The notes below the pieces were generated by a model. The model was not told where the DNA came from and searched no databases. It saw only the letters and a program-made list of their open reading frames with translations. The position numbers and the translations under genes are program-made. From the NCBI RefSeq assembly GCF_017581925.1, contig NZ_JAGEVG010000014.1, positions 83,901 to 147,900 on the forward strand: a stretch of DNA of 64,000 nt, written 5' to 3'. Every line of letters begins with the position of its first letter. The stretch's first letter is position 1. Source of the stretch: Gelidibacter pelagius. Its GTDB lineage: Bacteria; Bacteroidota; Bacteroidia; Flavobacteriales; Flavobacteriaceae. This document shows, piece by piece, positions 16,553-25,800 of the stretch.

Positions 16553-17517
16553 GATACGGTTTCAGGTAGTTTGAACCTAAGCACATGGTAGCTGCCAATC
16601 ACGCTCGGGAGTACAAAATTTAAAATCCACATGCAGGTGACAATGGACAAAATAATTGACTCAGAAACACCAATTAATCCGAATAAATAAATTGCAACAC
16701 CGCCTTTAATGACGACATCGAAAATAAAAATTGACGGAATAATTGACGTTAAAAGGTACATGCTTGAGATGGCGACCATGGCTTCCAAATAGCTCATGTC
16801 CACCCCAAATAAGAATAACAGATAATAAAATTGAAAGGAAAAAATGAGATAGCGGAATAGAGAATACAGAAGTACTTTAAGCGTAATCTTTATGGAAATA
16901 CACTTCATAAAATCAATTAGTTTGTAAAATATTTTTGTCTGTTTACTTAACCATTTCGCTTTCAAAGTCCAAATAAGCAAAAGACTTGTAGTTACAATCA
17001 CAGCAAGCCAAATGATGATACCGCTATAGTTCAATTCAGGTTCAAATCGGAGCACAAAGTAAATAAATCCAACAGATCCAAAAATAGTGGTCATTGCCAT
17101 TTGTGCACTATTTCCGAGTAAATTCAGAAACATTATTTTTTTTCGAAGATGCGATTGAAAGTACATCGCCTTGGCCCCATAATCGCCAATGCGGTTCGGG
17201 GTCAATAAAGAGGCGGTAAGTGCTCCTAAACTTTGTGATTTGGCTTCAATAAATGAAATTCTCATAACGGCACTTACTAAAGTCTGCCATTTCTGGATTT
17301 CTAAAAACCAGTTAAAAAGGCTCAAAAACAATAAGATTAATACTGTCATTGATGAAATAGAGCTGAATTTTATCAAATTTTGGATGAATTCTCCAAAACT
17401 CAAATCTCCATTTTGAAATAATTTCGAATATATGAAGTAAAAAGCAGCAACAACAAGACTTAATTTAATAAGTACAAGTAAGAATTGTTTAGTTTTGTAG
17501 GAGATTGCCGTTAACAT
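16549..17517 (-). CDS. Lysylphosphatidylglycerol synthase TM-region / UPF0104-type membrane protein
   Basis: A 322-residue integral membrane protein with about eight helices. The conserved features of the LPG_synthase_TM (YbhN/AglD-like) family are visible: LGALTASLLTPNRIGDYGAKA and NSAQMAMTTIFGSVG. Such proteins are flippase-like or bind lipid substrates, often beside GT2 enzymes. The ATG at 17517 is preferred over a GTG two codons upstream. It is translationally coupled (4-nt overlap) to the GT2 gene. Confidence 0.85.
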   Translation of the reverse strand: MLTAISYKTKQFLLVLIKLSLVVAAFYFIYSKLFQNGDLSFGEFIQNLIKFSSISSMTVLILLFLSLFNWFLEIQKWQTLVSAVMRISFIEAKSQSLGALTASLLTPNRIGDYGAKAMYFQSHLRKKIMFLNLLGNSAQMAMTTIFGSVGFIYFVLRFEPELNYSGIIIWLAVIVTTSLLLIWTLKAKWLSKQTKIFYKLIDFMKCISIKITLKVLLYSLFRYLIFSFQFYYLLFLFGVDMSYLEAMVAISSMYLLTSIIPSIFIFDVVIKGGVAIYLFGLIGVSESIILSIVTCMWILNFVLPSVIGSYHVLRFKLPETVS

Positions 17518-17544
17518 AGTCACAAATTAAATGATAATTAGCTT

Positions 17545-18186
17545 ATGACGCCTTATTTTAAAACACAAAACTTTAGTTGGCTATTGTTTTTAGCACTTAT
17601 GGTCAGCTCATTGAGTATGGCTCAAAAAGATGTAGAAAAATGGAAATTACAGCTTGCTATAGGAATTAATAACCCAATTGATAGAGGGCAAGATGACGGT
17701 TATTATTCCAAGTATGTCAATTTTCCCACTGTTAATTTAGGGGTGCAGCATATGTTTTCCAGTAATTTGGGAGCAAAACTAGACTTGGGATACAATAGAG
17801 CCTCGTCAGAAACAGGATCTATTCCTTATAAAATGAATTATACACGCATCAATGTTCAAGCGGTTTATGATTTTAAAGATCTGTTCACTTTCCTGCCACC
17901 TCCAATTGGCGTTGTAGCCCATGCAGGGCCAGGTGTGAGCATGACTAAACCTTTGGGGAGTTATGCCAATAACACCTATAGCTATGTCAATGTTTTAGGC
18001 GGATTGGAAGTGCATTATAGATTGTCAGAATCTGTATCCATTTTTGCTGATGGGGGTTATGCCTATTCGCTATCAGGAAAGGATAAATATGATGTGGATA
18101 CAGATGGATTTTCATTTAACGGTGATTTAATGTATGTTGCTTTCGGGGTATCTATATCTTTGAGCGGATGCCATTATTGTTATTAA
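17545..18186 (+). CDS. Outer-membrane beta-barrel protein (OmpA-like barrel size)
   Basis: A 213-residue protein with signal peptide LLFLALMVSSLSMAQ. It has eight or so amphipathic strands (KLQLAIGINNP, VNLGVQHMF, NLGAKLDLGYNRA, RINVQAVYDF, VVAHAGPGVS, NVLGGLEVHYRLS, IFADGGYAYS, MYVAFGVSISLSG), the pattern of small porin-like barrels. It lacks an OmpA peptidoglycan domain. The unusual C-terminus ends GCHYCY instead of an aromatic final strand residue. The ruvC start codon follows its stop directly. Confidence 0.75.
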   Translation: MTPYFKTQNFSWLLFLALMVSSLSMAQKDVEKWKLQLAIGINNPIDRGQDDGYYSKYVNFPTVNLGVQHMFSSNLGAKLDLGYNRASSETGSIPYKMNYTRINVQAVYDFKDLFTFLPPPIGVVAHAGPGVSMTKPLGSYANNTYSYVNVLGGLEVHYRLSESVSIFADGGYAYSLSGKDKYDVDTDGFSFNGDLMYVAFGVSISLSGCHYCY

Positions 18187-18789
18187 ATGATAAAAGAAAA
18201 AATTATTTTAGGAATTGATCCAGGTACCACCATTATGGGTTTCGGTCTTATAAAAGTGGTTGGTAAAAACATGTTATTTTTACAACTTAACGAACTCGAT
18301 CTCAAAAAATATGACGACCACTATCTCAAACTCAAGCTTATATTTGAACGCACCATTGAACTCATTGATACGCATCATCCCGATGAAATAGCTATTGAAG
18401 CACCCTTTTTCGGCAAGAACGTGCAAAGTATGTTGAAGTTGGGGCGTGCCCAAGGTGTGGCCATGGCAGCGGGATTAAGTAGGGAAATTCCGATCACAGA
18501 ATATGCTCCAAAAAAAATTAAAATGGCAATTACTGGAAATGGAAGTGCCAGTAAAGAACAAGTTGCTAAAATGCTTCAAAGTTTGTTGGGTTTGAAAACC
18601 TTACCAAAAAACCTTGATTCCATGGATGGCTTGGCCGCAGCGGTTTGCCATTTTTATAATTCAGGTAAAATTGAGATCGGTAAAAATTATACTGGATGGG
18701 CTGCTTTTGTGAAACAGAACAGTGCCCCAGCTTCCAAAGGAGGCGTAAGAAATAATCCGATTGTTGATTTGAGAAAGAAGAAAAGATGA
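18187..18789 (+). CDS. ruvC: Crossover junction endodeoxyribonuclease RuvC
   Basis: Resolves Holliday junctions with RuvAB during recombinational repair. The acidic active site is readable: Asp11 in ILGIDPGTT, Glu71 in [11 protein letters not shown], and Asp144/Asp147 in [13 protein letters not shown]. The AKMLQSLL helix for DNA binding is present. At 200 residues it carries a short basic C-terminal tail ([13 protein letters not shown]). Its ATG follows the barrel gene TAA with no gap, so expression is coupled to it. ruvA/ruvB are not in the window. Confidence 0.95.
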   Translation: MIKEKIILGIDPGTTIMGFGLIKVVGKNMLFLQLNELDLKKYDDHYLKLKLIFERTIELIDTHHPDEIAIEAPFFGKNVQSMLKLGRAQGVAMAAGLSREIPITEYAPKKIKMAITGNGSASKEQVAKMLQSLLGLKTLPKNLDSMDGLAAAVCHFYNSGKIEIGKNYTGWAAFVKQNSAPASKGGVRNNPIVDLRKKKR

Positions 18790-18998
18790 GAGTTAGTTGA
18801 CAGTCTTCAGTCGGCAGTCAGCAATAAGAAGTCGGCAATTGGGAGTCTCAGTTTTCAATTTTAGTACATTCTATATATGACTTTGTCGAATAGCTTTTTT
18901 ACTTTCGTTAATCAAATCTGTCGAATTTTTAAATTAGTTTAGTAAAAGGCTCGAATGATCTTAGGAAATAACCATTAAAATAAAAGACTTAATCCATT

Positions 18999-20189
18999 TT
19001 GACAAACAAAGAGACTATCCATTCAAGTAAGAGTTCTTCCCCTTCGGGGAAGTTAGATGGGGCCTTCGGCATCTACATCCACATCCCATTTTGCAAACAA
19101 GCCTGTCACTACTGCGACTTCCATTTTTCGACCTCATTAAAGAAGAAAGATGAATTGGTCAATGCCTTAGCAAAAGAACTGGTTTTGCGAAAAGATGAAT
19201 TCAAAAACCAAAACGTCGACACCATCTATTTCGGTGGCGGCACCCCGTCATTATTATCGATTGAAGAGTTGCAGTTTTTAATTGATGAGGTTTACAAAAT
19301 CTATGATGTATCTGAAAGTCCAGAAATTACGATAGAAGTCAATCCCGACGATTTAACACACCAGAAGCTTAACGATTATTCAGATTCACCTATCAATCGT
19401 CTTTCTATCGGCATTCAATCCTTTTTCGAGGAAGACTTAAAACTGATGAATCGCGCACACAATTCAGAAGAAGCCAAAAGATGTTTGGAAGAAGCCACCA
19501 AACACTTCGATAATATTTCTATCGATTTAATTTACGGCATTCCAGGAATGAGCAACGAGCGCTGGATTCAAAATTTAGAGACTGCCTTAGCATTCAATAT
19601 TCCCCATATTTCAAGCTATGCCTTGACCGTCGAGCCAAAAACAGCTTTGGCTAGCTTTATCAAAAAAGGCATCATTAAAAATGTAGATGATGATTTGGCA
19701 CAAGAGCAATTTCACATCATGATTGAAAAACTGGAAGCTGCTGGCTTTATTCACTACGAACTTTCCAATTTTGGAAAACCAGAGTATTTCAGCAGAAACA
19801 ATTCAGCCTATTGGCAAGGCAAACCGTATTTGGGCATTGGACCTTCGGCACATTCTTTTGACGGGAAAAATCGTAGTTGGAACGTTAGAAATAATTCAAA
19901 ATACATCAATTCTTTAGAAAAGAATATACTTCCCATAGAAACAGAAACCCTTTCTGCAACTGATAAATACAATGAATATGTGATGACAGGATTGCGAACC
20001 ATTTGGGGTGTTTCCTTGGAAAAAGTAGAGCAGGAATTCGGAGAAAAATACAAAACCTATCTGCTGGAGCAATCCCAAAAACATATTATTGAACAATTAT
20101 TGTATCTTGACGATGGCAAATTGCTAGTCACCAAAAAAGGTAAGTTTTTGAGTGATGGCATAGCTTCTGATTTATTTATGTTGAATTAA
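18999..20189 (+). CDS. hemW: Radical SAM family HemW (heme chaperone / coproporphyrinogen oxidase-like)
   Basis: A 396-residue radical SAM protein of the HemW group. It has IYIHIPFCKQACHYCDF with the CxxxCxxC [4Fe-4S] cluster motif, YFGGGTPS, SIGIQSF, LIYGIPG, and the C-terminal HemN domain (YEMVMTGLRT-like, KFLSDGIASDLF). HemW binds and delivers heme; earlier annotation as an oxygen-independent coproporphyrinogen oxidase is doubtful. No in-frame ATG exists before the conserved core; TTG at 18999 is the only usual start, after an in-frame stop at 18990. The extra N-terminus includes a perfect hairpin at 19036-19052. Confidence 0.9.
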   Translation: MTNKETIHSSKSSSPSGKLDGAFGIYIHIPFCKQACHYCDFHFSTSLKKKDELVNALAKELVLRKDEFKNQNVDTIYFGGGTPSLLSIEELQFLIDEVYKIYDVSESPEITIEVNPDDLTHQKLNDYSDSPINRLSIGIQSFFEEDLKLMNRAHNSEEAKRCLEEATKHFDNISIDLIYGIPGMSNERWIQNLETALAFNIPHISSYALTVEPKTALASFIKKGIIKNVDDDLAQEQFHIMIEKLEAAGFIHYELSNFGKPEYFSRNNSAYWQGKPYLGIGPSAHSFDGKNRSWNVRNNSKYINSLEKNILPIETETLSATDKYNEYVMTGLRTIWGVSLEKVEQEFGEKYKTYLLEQSQKHIIEQLLYLDDGKLLVTKKGKFLSDGIASDLFMLN

Positions 20190-20200
20190 AGAAAAGATAA

Positions 20201-20229
20201 CTCTCTCAGGGTTTGAAACCCTGAGAGAG
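20201..20229. repeat. REP palindrome upstream of the RAYT gene
   Basis: Near-perfect arms CTCTCTCAGGGTT and AACCCTGAGAGAG around a 3-nt centre TGA, 23 nt before the transposase ATG. It matches the palindrome downstream of the gene. Confidence 0.85.
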
Positions 20230-20251
20230 CTTTGAGAGCGTTCTAAATAAT

Positions 20252-20869
20252 ATGGCGTCATTAGATAAAATACAATTCGGTCATTATTACCATATCTATA
20301 ATAGGGGAAACAATGGTGTTGCTATTTTCTTTGATGAAGAAAATTACAGATATTTTCTTTCACTCTATCTAAAGTATATTTATCCTGTAGCAGATACTTA
20401 TTGTTGGTGCTTGCTAAAAAACCACTTTCATTTTTTAATCAGGATTAGAGAACTTGATGAAATCAAGATAGAACAATTAAATTATTCCACGAACATTAGA
20501 ATAAACATAAAAAAAGTTAATCCGTCAAAGCAATTTTCACATCTGTTCAATGCTTACACACAAGCTGTAAATAAAAAGTATGACCGAACCGGAAGCGTGT
20601 TTGAAAAACCTTTCAAAAGAAAAACAGTATCTTCTCAGGATTATTTCAGAAAATTGATTTTTTATATCCATAATAATCCAGTTCATCACCGATTAGTGGA
20701 TACAATTTCAGATTATAAATGGTCTTCTTACCATTCAATCCTATCATCTAAGCCAACTTATATATTAAAAAATGACGTCATTGAGCTGTTTGACGATTTG
20801 CCGAATTTTAATATATATCATGCCAAGAATCAAGATTTTGAAGATGTTAAATCTTTAATTTTGGAGTGA
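20252..20869 (+). CDS. REP-associated tyrosine transposase (RAYT, IS200-like Y1 family)
   Basis: A single-strand DNA HUH endonuclease-transposase of 205 residues. The start FGHYYHIYNRGNNGVAIF is the family N-terminus; the HUH pair is His58-Phe-His60 in NHFHFLIRI; catalytic Tyr candidates lie in QDYFRKLIFYIHNNPVHH (Tyr131, Tyr139); the C-terminal YKWSSYHSIL is also typical. It is flanked on both sides by REP palindromes sharing CTCTCAGGGTT, so gene and repeats form a RAYT unit that can mobilise dispersed REPs. No terminal inverted repeats of an IS are seen, which fits a domesticated RAYT. Confidence 0.92.
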   Translation: MASLDKIQFGHYYHIYNRGNNGVAIFFDEENYRYFLSLYLKYIYPVADTYCWCLLKNHFHFLIRIRELDEIKIEQLNYSTNIRINIKKVNPSKQFSHLFNAYTQAVNKKYDRTGSVFEKPFKRKTVSSQDYFRKLIFYIHNNPVHHRLVDTISDYKWSSYHSILSSKPTYILKNDVIELFDDLPNFNIYHAKNQDFEDVKSLILE

Positions 20870-20877
20870 TTTTAAAC

Positions 20878-20928
20878 CCTCTCAGGGTTTCAAACCCAGC
20901 CCTCTCAGGGTTTCGAACCCTGAGAGGG
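20878..20928. repeat. One and a half REP palindromes downstream of the RAYT gene
   Basis: A partial copy (20878-20897, left arm CCCTCTCAGGGTTT, truncated right arm) is followed by a complete one (20900-20928) with arms CCCTCTCAGGGTT / AACCCTGAGAGGG. They start 9 nt after the transposase stop. Confidence 0.85.
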
Positions 20929-20962
20929 ATAAGTGATAAAAAAAAGTTGAAATACAAGTAAA

Positions 20963-21715
20963 ATGATGAAAACAACCATACAATACCAGTCAAATACTTA
21001 CGAGATAGACTTATCTCAACCCCTTGATATATCCATTCCTCTGCGTGCTTCAAAAACAAATGTGAATGCGTGGTATATTGGAGAACCGAAAATTGAACCT
21101 GTTAAAACGCGTGATTGGATTGGAAATGTGAAAGCGGGGGGTGCGGTCAACTTTAACAATATTTATTTCAATCCACACGCCCATGGTACGCATACGGAGT
21201 GTATTGGTCATATTACAGAAGAATTCCACTCCATCAATAAAAATTTGAAGCAGTTTTTCTTTACTGCGGAATTGATTTCTGTCGCTCCGGAAAATTATAT
21301 GAACGACACGGTCATTTCCAGGCAACAAATAGAGGTGTTGTTGAAAGGTAAAATACCTGAAGCATTGGTTATTAGGACACTTCCAAATACAAAAGGCAAA
21401 AAAAGCCGACAGTATTCTGAAACCAATTGGACCTATTTAACCGAAGAAGCAATGGTATTTATGAGAGAAAAAGGTATCAAGCATCTGTTGATCGATTTGC
21501 CAAGTGTGGATCGGGAGCATGATGGTGGAAAGCTGACTTCCCACAAAGCTTTTTGGGATTTTGATGGCGAGAGAAGGATGGATTGCACCATCACTGAACT
21601 CATCTATGTTAAAAATAAAATAGAGGACGGTAGTTATCTGTTAAATCTGCAGATAGCTCCGTTTGCGAATGATGCAACACCGAGTAAACCTGTATTATTT
21701 AAAATTTTCGAGTGA
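20963..21715 (+). CDS. Cyclase-family metal-dependent hydrolase (kynurenine formamidase-like)
   Basis: A 250-residue cytosolic protein of the cyclase / arylformamidase fold. The metal motif is HGTHTE at residues 74-79 within NPHAHGTHTECIGH, and the later LLIDLPSVDREHDGG carries the second metal-ligand set. Kynurenine formamidases hydrolyse N-formylkynurenine, but related members act on other substrates, and no tryptophan-catabolic neighbours are visible, so the substrate stays open. The following DUF4260 gene starts 1 nt after its stop. Confidence 0.85.
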   Translation: MMKTTIQYQSNTYEIDLSQPLDISIPLRASKTNVNAWYIGEPKIEPVKTRDWIGNVKAGGAVNFNNIYFNPHAHGTHTECIGHITEEFHSINKNLKQFFFTAELISVAPENYMNDTVISRQQIEVLLKGKIPEALVIRTLPNTKGKKSRQYSETNWTYLTEEAMVFMREKGIKHLLIDLPSVDREHDGGKLTSHKAFWDFDGERRMDCTITELIYVKNKIEDGSYLLNLQIAPFANDATPSKPVLFKIFE

Positions 21716-21716
21716 C

Positions 21717-22088
21717 ATGAAAACGACTTTGAGATTTGAAGAATTGGCCATGTTCGGGCTGGGAATCTTTGCTTTTAACCAATTAGATTTTGCCTGGTGG
21801 TGGTTTTTGGTTCTGATCTTGACCCCGGATATTGGAATGCTTGGATACTTGGTGAATTCAAAAATTGGCGCGCTCAGTTATAACCTTTTTCATCATAAAG
21901 GGATGGCCATTTTAGTTTACTTTTTGGGTCTTTATCTTGCCAATGATGTCTTGCAACTTGTGGGAATCATCTTATTTTCGCATTCAGCTTTTGATCGAGT
22001 TTTTGGTTATGGATTAAAATACCAAAGCTCTTTTAATGATACGCACTTGGGACTTCTAAAAAATGACAGTAATCACCCATTGAAATAG
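21717..22088 (+). CDS. DUF4260 family membrane protein
   Basis: A 123-residue integral membrane protein. The family pattern is clear: FEELAMFGLGIFAF, the Trp-rich AWWWFLVLILTPDIGMLGYL, YNLFHHKG and HSAFDRVFGYGLKY. The start at 21717 (ATG just after the TGA of the preceding gene) is preferred over an in-frame ATG at 21663 inside the cyclase gene. Function is unknown; it is translationally coupled to the cyclase gene. Confidence 0.88.
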   Translation: MKTTLRFEELAMFGLGIFAFNQLDFAWWWFLVLILTPDIGMLGYLVNSKIGALSYNLFHHKGMAILVYFLGLYLANDVLQLVGIILFSHSAFDRVFGYGLKYQSSFNDTHLGLLKNDSNHPLK

Positions 22089-22146
22089 TGAAATGAACCA
22101 TTATTGAATTGAGTTTATTGTTTAAATTTAAAGAGTTTAAACGGGC

Positions 22147-22710
22147 TTATGAAACATCATGTTTCATTTTTATATCTGCATTTTGGCTATTCCCAAACCA
22201 ATTATCAAAAAGATAGTTTAACAATTCTTGCAACTCTACACTATAGCCGCCATAGAGATCCTTGACCAGCTTGTAGTCATTTTCTTTTGACGCATCTAGA
22301 TAATGATGTTCCAGATCGGATTTGGGGTTTTTTTCTAAAAAACGTTCATATTTATGTTGTTTATAAGATAAAATATAAATGATTCTGTATGAATTGAAAA
22401 CGAAAAACTCAAAAGGCTTTTGTTTGGAACAACTTTTTTCTTTCTTATTTCCGTCATAAACATAAACTTTAATAAAACCGAAGCTGGTGTTGAAAAGGAA
22501 ATTTAAGTTTACCACGTCCAGTAAAGACCGTCGTAAATAGGTGTCCTGATTTTTTGGATTGAAGAGACGATACGTAAATGGGTTGGAAATTATTTCATCT
22601 AAGTAGCGATGGTAACATATTGATAGAAAGTGGGAAACATAAGAATATTTGAAAGGAATGATAGGATTTGGTCTGTTTTTTTCGATTATATTTAAGAGTT
22701 GATTAACAGG
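22147..22710 (-). pseudogene. Start-less open frame, probably a truncated gene
   Basis: An open frame of 188 codons on the minus strand, preceded by a TAA (22711-22713), contains no ATG or TTG. The only common start is an internal GTG at 22515, which would give 122 residues. The codons upstream of that GTG still look coding (RYLDEIISNPFTYRLFNP, then QDTYLRRSLLDVVN), which suggests a gene that lost its 5' end. The protein is Tyr/Phe/Lys rich with no recognised family. It could also be expressed as the 122-residue form. Confidence 0.45.
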
Positions 22711-22891
22711 TTAGTCTGAAAAGGTTCTGATTTTACCAATATAGACTAACGATAGCTGTTTATGGATTTGGAGCTATTTGTACATCTGCAGAGGATCATA
22801 AATAAAGTAAAAAGGCATTGAAATGATTCTTGAGACCGTTTTTCCAGATGAAACCTCCAAATGAAGCCTGAAAACAACTAAAATCAGTAGA

Positions 22892-25800
22892 ATGGATAAG
22901 ACATCAAAAAATATACAAATTAACAAGAATATACTTTGTTGTATGATGTATGTTTTTGGTATGGCTCAACTTTTTGGTCAATCCCAAGTATCTTTTAGGC
23001 AATTATCGGTTCATGACGGTCTTTCTCAAAATAGTGTGGTTTCTGTCACTCAAGACAGTATAGGCTATTTATGGTTAGCTACACAGGATGGTCTCAATAA
23101 GTATGACGGGCATCAATTTGAAATATTTAACGAGTTTTTTGTCGATATTACACGGCCCGATTACAGTTATTTGGGCCAAATTTATACCGATAGGGATGGC
23201 AATATTATTACAATTCCTATATCTAAAAACCCCCAAATCTATAATAAAAAGGAAAATAGATTTACTTCGTTTTCAAATTTGCAAGATGTCAGTACCGTAT
23301 TTCAGGATCGTAAAAAAAATTACTGGTTTGGGACCTACGCATCTGGTGTATTCAAGAAAGATTTTACAAGCGGCAGGATGGTTTCTGTGCTTTCATCCTA
23401 CCAAATAAAGACTATTTTTTCAATTGCTGAAGATCCTCAGGGAACGCTTTGGATTACTAGTCAGGGAAAAATCATAAGTATCGATCAAGACGGTGCCATC
23501 CAAAATTATTTTCCGGATGGCGATACAGATTCGAAAGTAAATTACAGCAAATTAATAGCAGATGGATTAGATGGGATTTGGCTAGGGACCTACGGGAATG
23601 GTTTGTGGCATAAGGATGGTGAATCGTCTGATTTTAAACGGATCAATGCTCTAAATGAAGATGATTTTGAGTTGCCGGACAATCTGAATATCTTATCGAT
23701 GCATTTAGATAAAAAAAACAGATTGTGGGTAGGAACTTTTGGCAACGGACTTTTTAAACTGAATCTCAACAGTTCTCAGATAAAACATTTTGAAGTAAAA
23801 AAACAAGATCCAAGAGCCATACGTCACAATGACATTCTATGCATTTTTGAAGACTACACGGGCACGCTGTGGTTTGGAACCGATGGCGCGGGAATTAGTT
23901 TTTATGATGAATATCTTGAGAAATTCAATTTCATAAATAATAACCAAACTCCGGAAGGTATCCATATTGATTTGGTGAGAGCCATCCATGTGGATAAGAA
24001 TAAAAAGGTTTGGATTGGTACCAGCGGCAAAGGTCTTTCTGCCTATTCACCGCAAACTAACCAATGGAAAACCTATGTCAGATCGAAGAACGGTTTGAGT
24101 TCTAACCGAATAGTGAGTTTATTTACAGATGATGTTGAAGATGAGTTGTGGATTGGAACACAAGAAGGTGGTTTAAACATCTTGCAGGCCAATGGAAGAA
24201 TAACCCATTACAACCATACGACCAGCATAGCCCTTCCTGCGCAAACCATTTGGAGTATTTTAAAAGACGAAGCTCAAAATATTTGGCTTTCAACCAGGGA
24301 TAATGGACTGATTCAATTTGATAAATATAAAGGGGTTTTAAAAATAATTGATGCTTCAAAGGGTTTAATGAGCAACAATATAAGAATTACCATCCCCGGC
24401 GAAAAGGATAAGCTCTGGATTGGTACAGAGGAAGATGGTGTTTTTTCATTTAACACTAAAACTGAAGTTATTACGGATGTCTTGAAAGATTTTCAGGTTG
24501 AAGATAAAAGTTTATTTAAAAAAATAAAATCGCTTTATTACGATAACAAGGGTCTGTTATGGGTAGGGACCAACGGGGATGGACTCGTGGTTTTTGACAT
24601 TAAGAACGGCGAATATTACCAATACACCATGGAAGACGGTTTGCCAAATAATGTGATTTATGCCATTCTTCCAGATTCAGAAAACAATCTATGGTTGAGT
24701 TCCAATAGAGGGATTACTATGATAGAACCTCCGGAAAATCTTAAACACAAACCAGTCATAGTCAATTATAATAATTATGACGGATTGGCCACCGAGTTCA
24801 ATACAGGAGCCTATTTTAAGGCCAAAAACAATAGTCTTTATTTTGGCGGGTTAGAGGGGTTCTATTGGTTCAATCCTGCCGAGATTCAAGAGAATAAAGT
24901 CATTCCAAAAACAGTTTTGACCAATTTCGAGGTGTTTAATAGAAGTCTCCCTTTAACCAATGATACTATCCTTAATTATAAGCAAAATACGTTATCATTT
25001 ACATTTTCAAGTTTACAGTTTTCGCTTCCTAAGAAAAATAATTATCGTTATAAGTTAGAGAATTATGATCAAGATTGGATCGACTCCAAGTTTACCAATA
25101 AGGTGAGATACACCAATTTGGCTTCAGGAAATTACCAGTTTTTAGTAAAATCAAGTAATTATGATGGTGTTTGGAATGACGTGCCGGAAAGTCTTTCTTT
25201 TGTTATCTCAAAACCATGGTATTTAAGTAATTGGATGCTTTTTGCCTATATTTTTCTGAGCATGGTATTGGCTTTTCTCACCTATTATTATTTTAAATGG
25301 CGTTGGAAAATGCAGTTGGACTTAAAACAGGAAAAAGAAGAATCGGTGCGATTAAAGCGGTTGGACGAATACAAAACAAAACTATACACCAATTTGGCCC
25401 ATGAATTTCGGTCGCCGTTAACGCTCATCACCGCGCCAATAAAAAAGCAATTGCTTCGCAATGATTTAAAGTCAGAAGCAAAAAACGATCTGAAATTAGT
25501 AGAACGTAACACTAACCAACTCTTAAACTTGGTCGATCAATTGCTGGAATTATCAAAGTTGGAATCTGGGAAGTTGAGACTCAAGGTGAAGCAGCATGAT
25601 TTAGGATTGTATTTAAAGGTAATTACGGAATCCTTTCAATTTTTGGCAGAGCAACATGGATTGAAACTTAAAGCCTCCATTCCGGAGATTGAGAATGCGT
25701 GGTTTGATGCAGATATTGTTGAAAAAATAGTAAACAACCTTTTTTCTAATGCTATAAAATATACGTCAAAAGGGGGAGAGATTTATTTACACGTGAAAGA

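Noticed and set aside
18187..18789. ruvC as part of a RuvABC operon
   Set aside because: No ruvA or ruvB is seen on either side; the upstream gene is an outer-membrane barrel protein.
21663..21716. Upstream start for the DUF4260 gene inside the cyclase gene
   Set aside because: The family begins at the ATG at 21717, just after the upstream stop; the extra 18 residues are not family-like.
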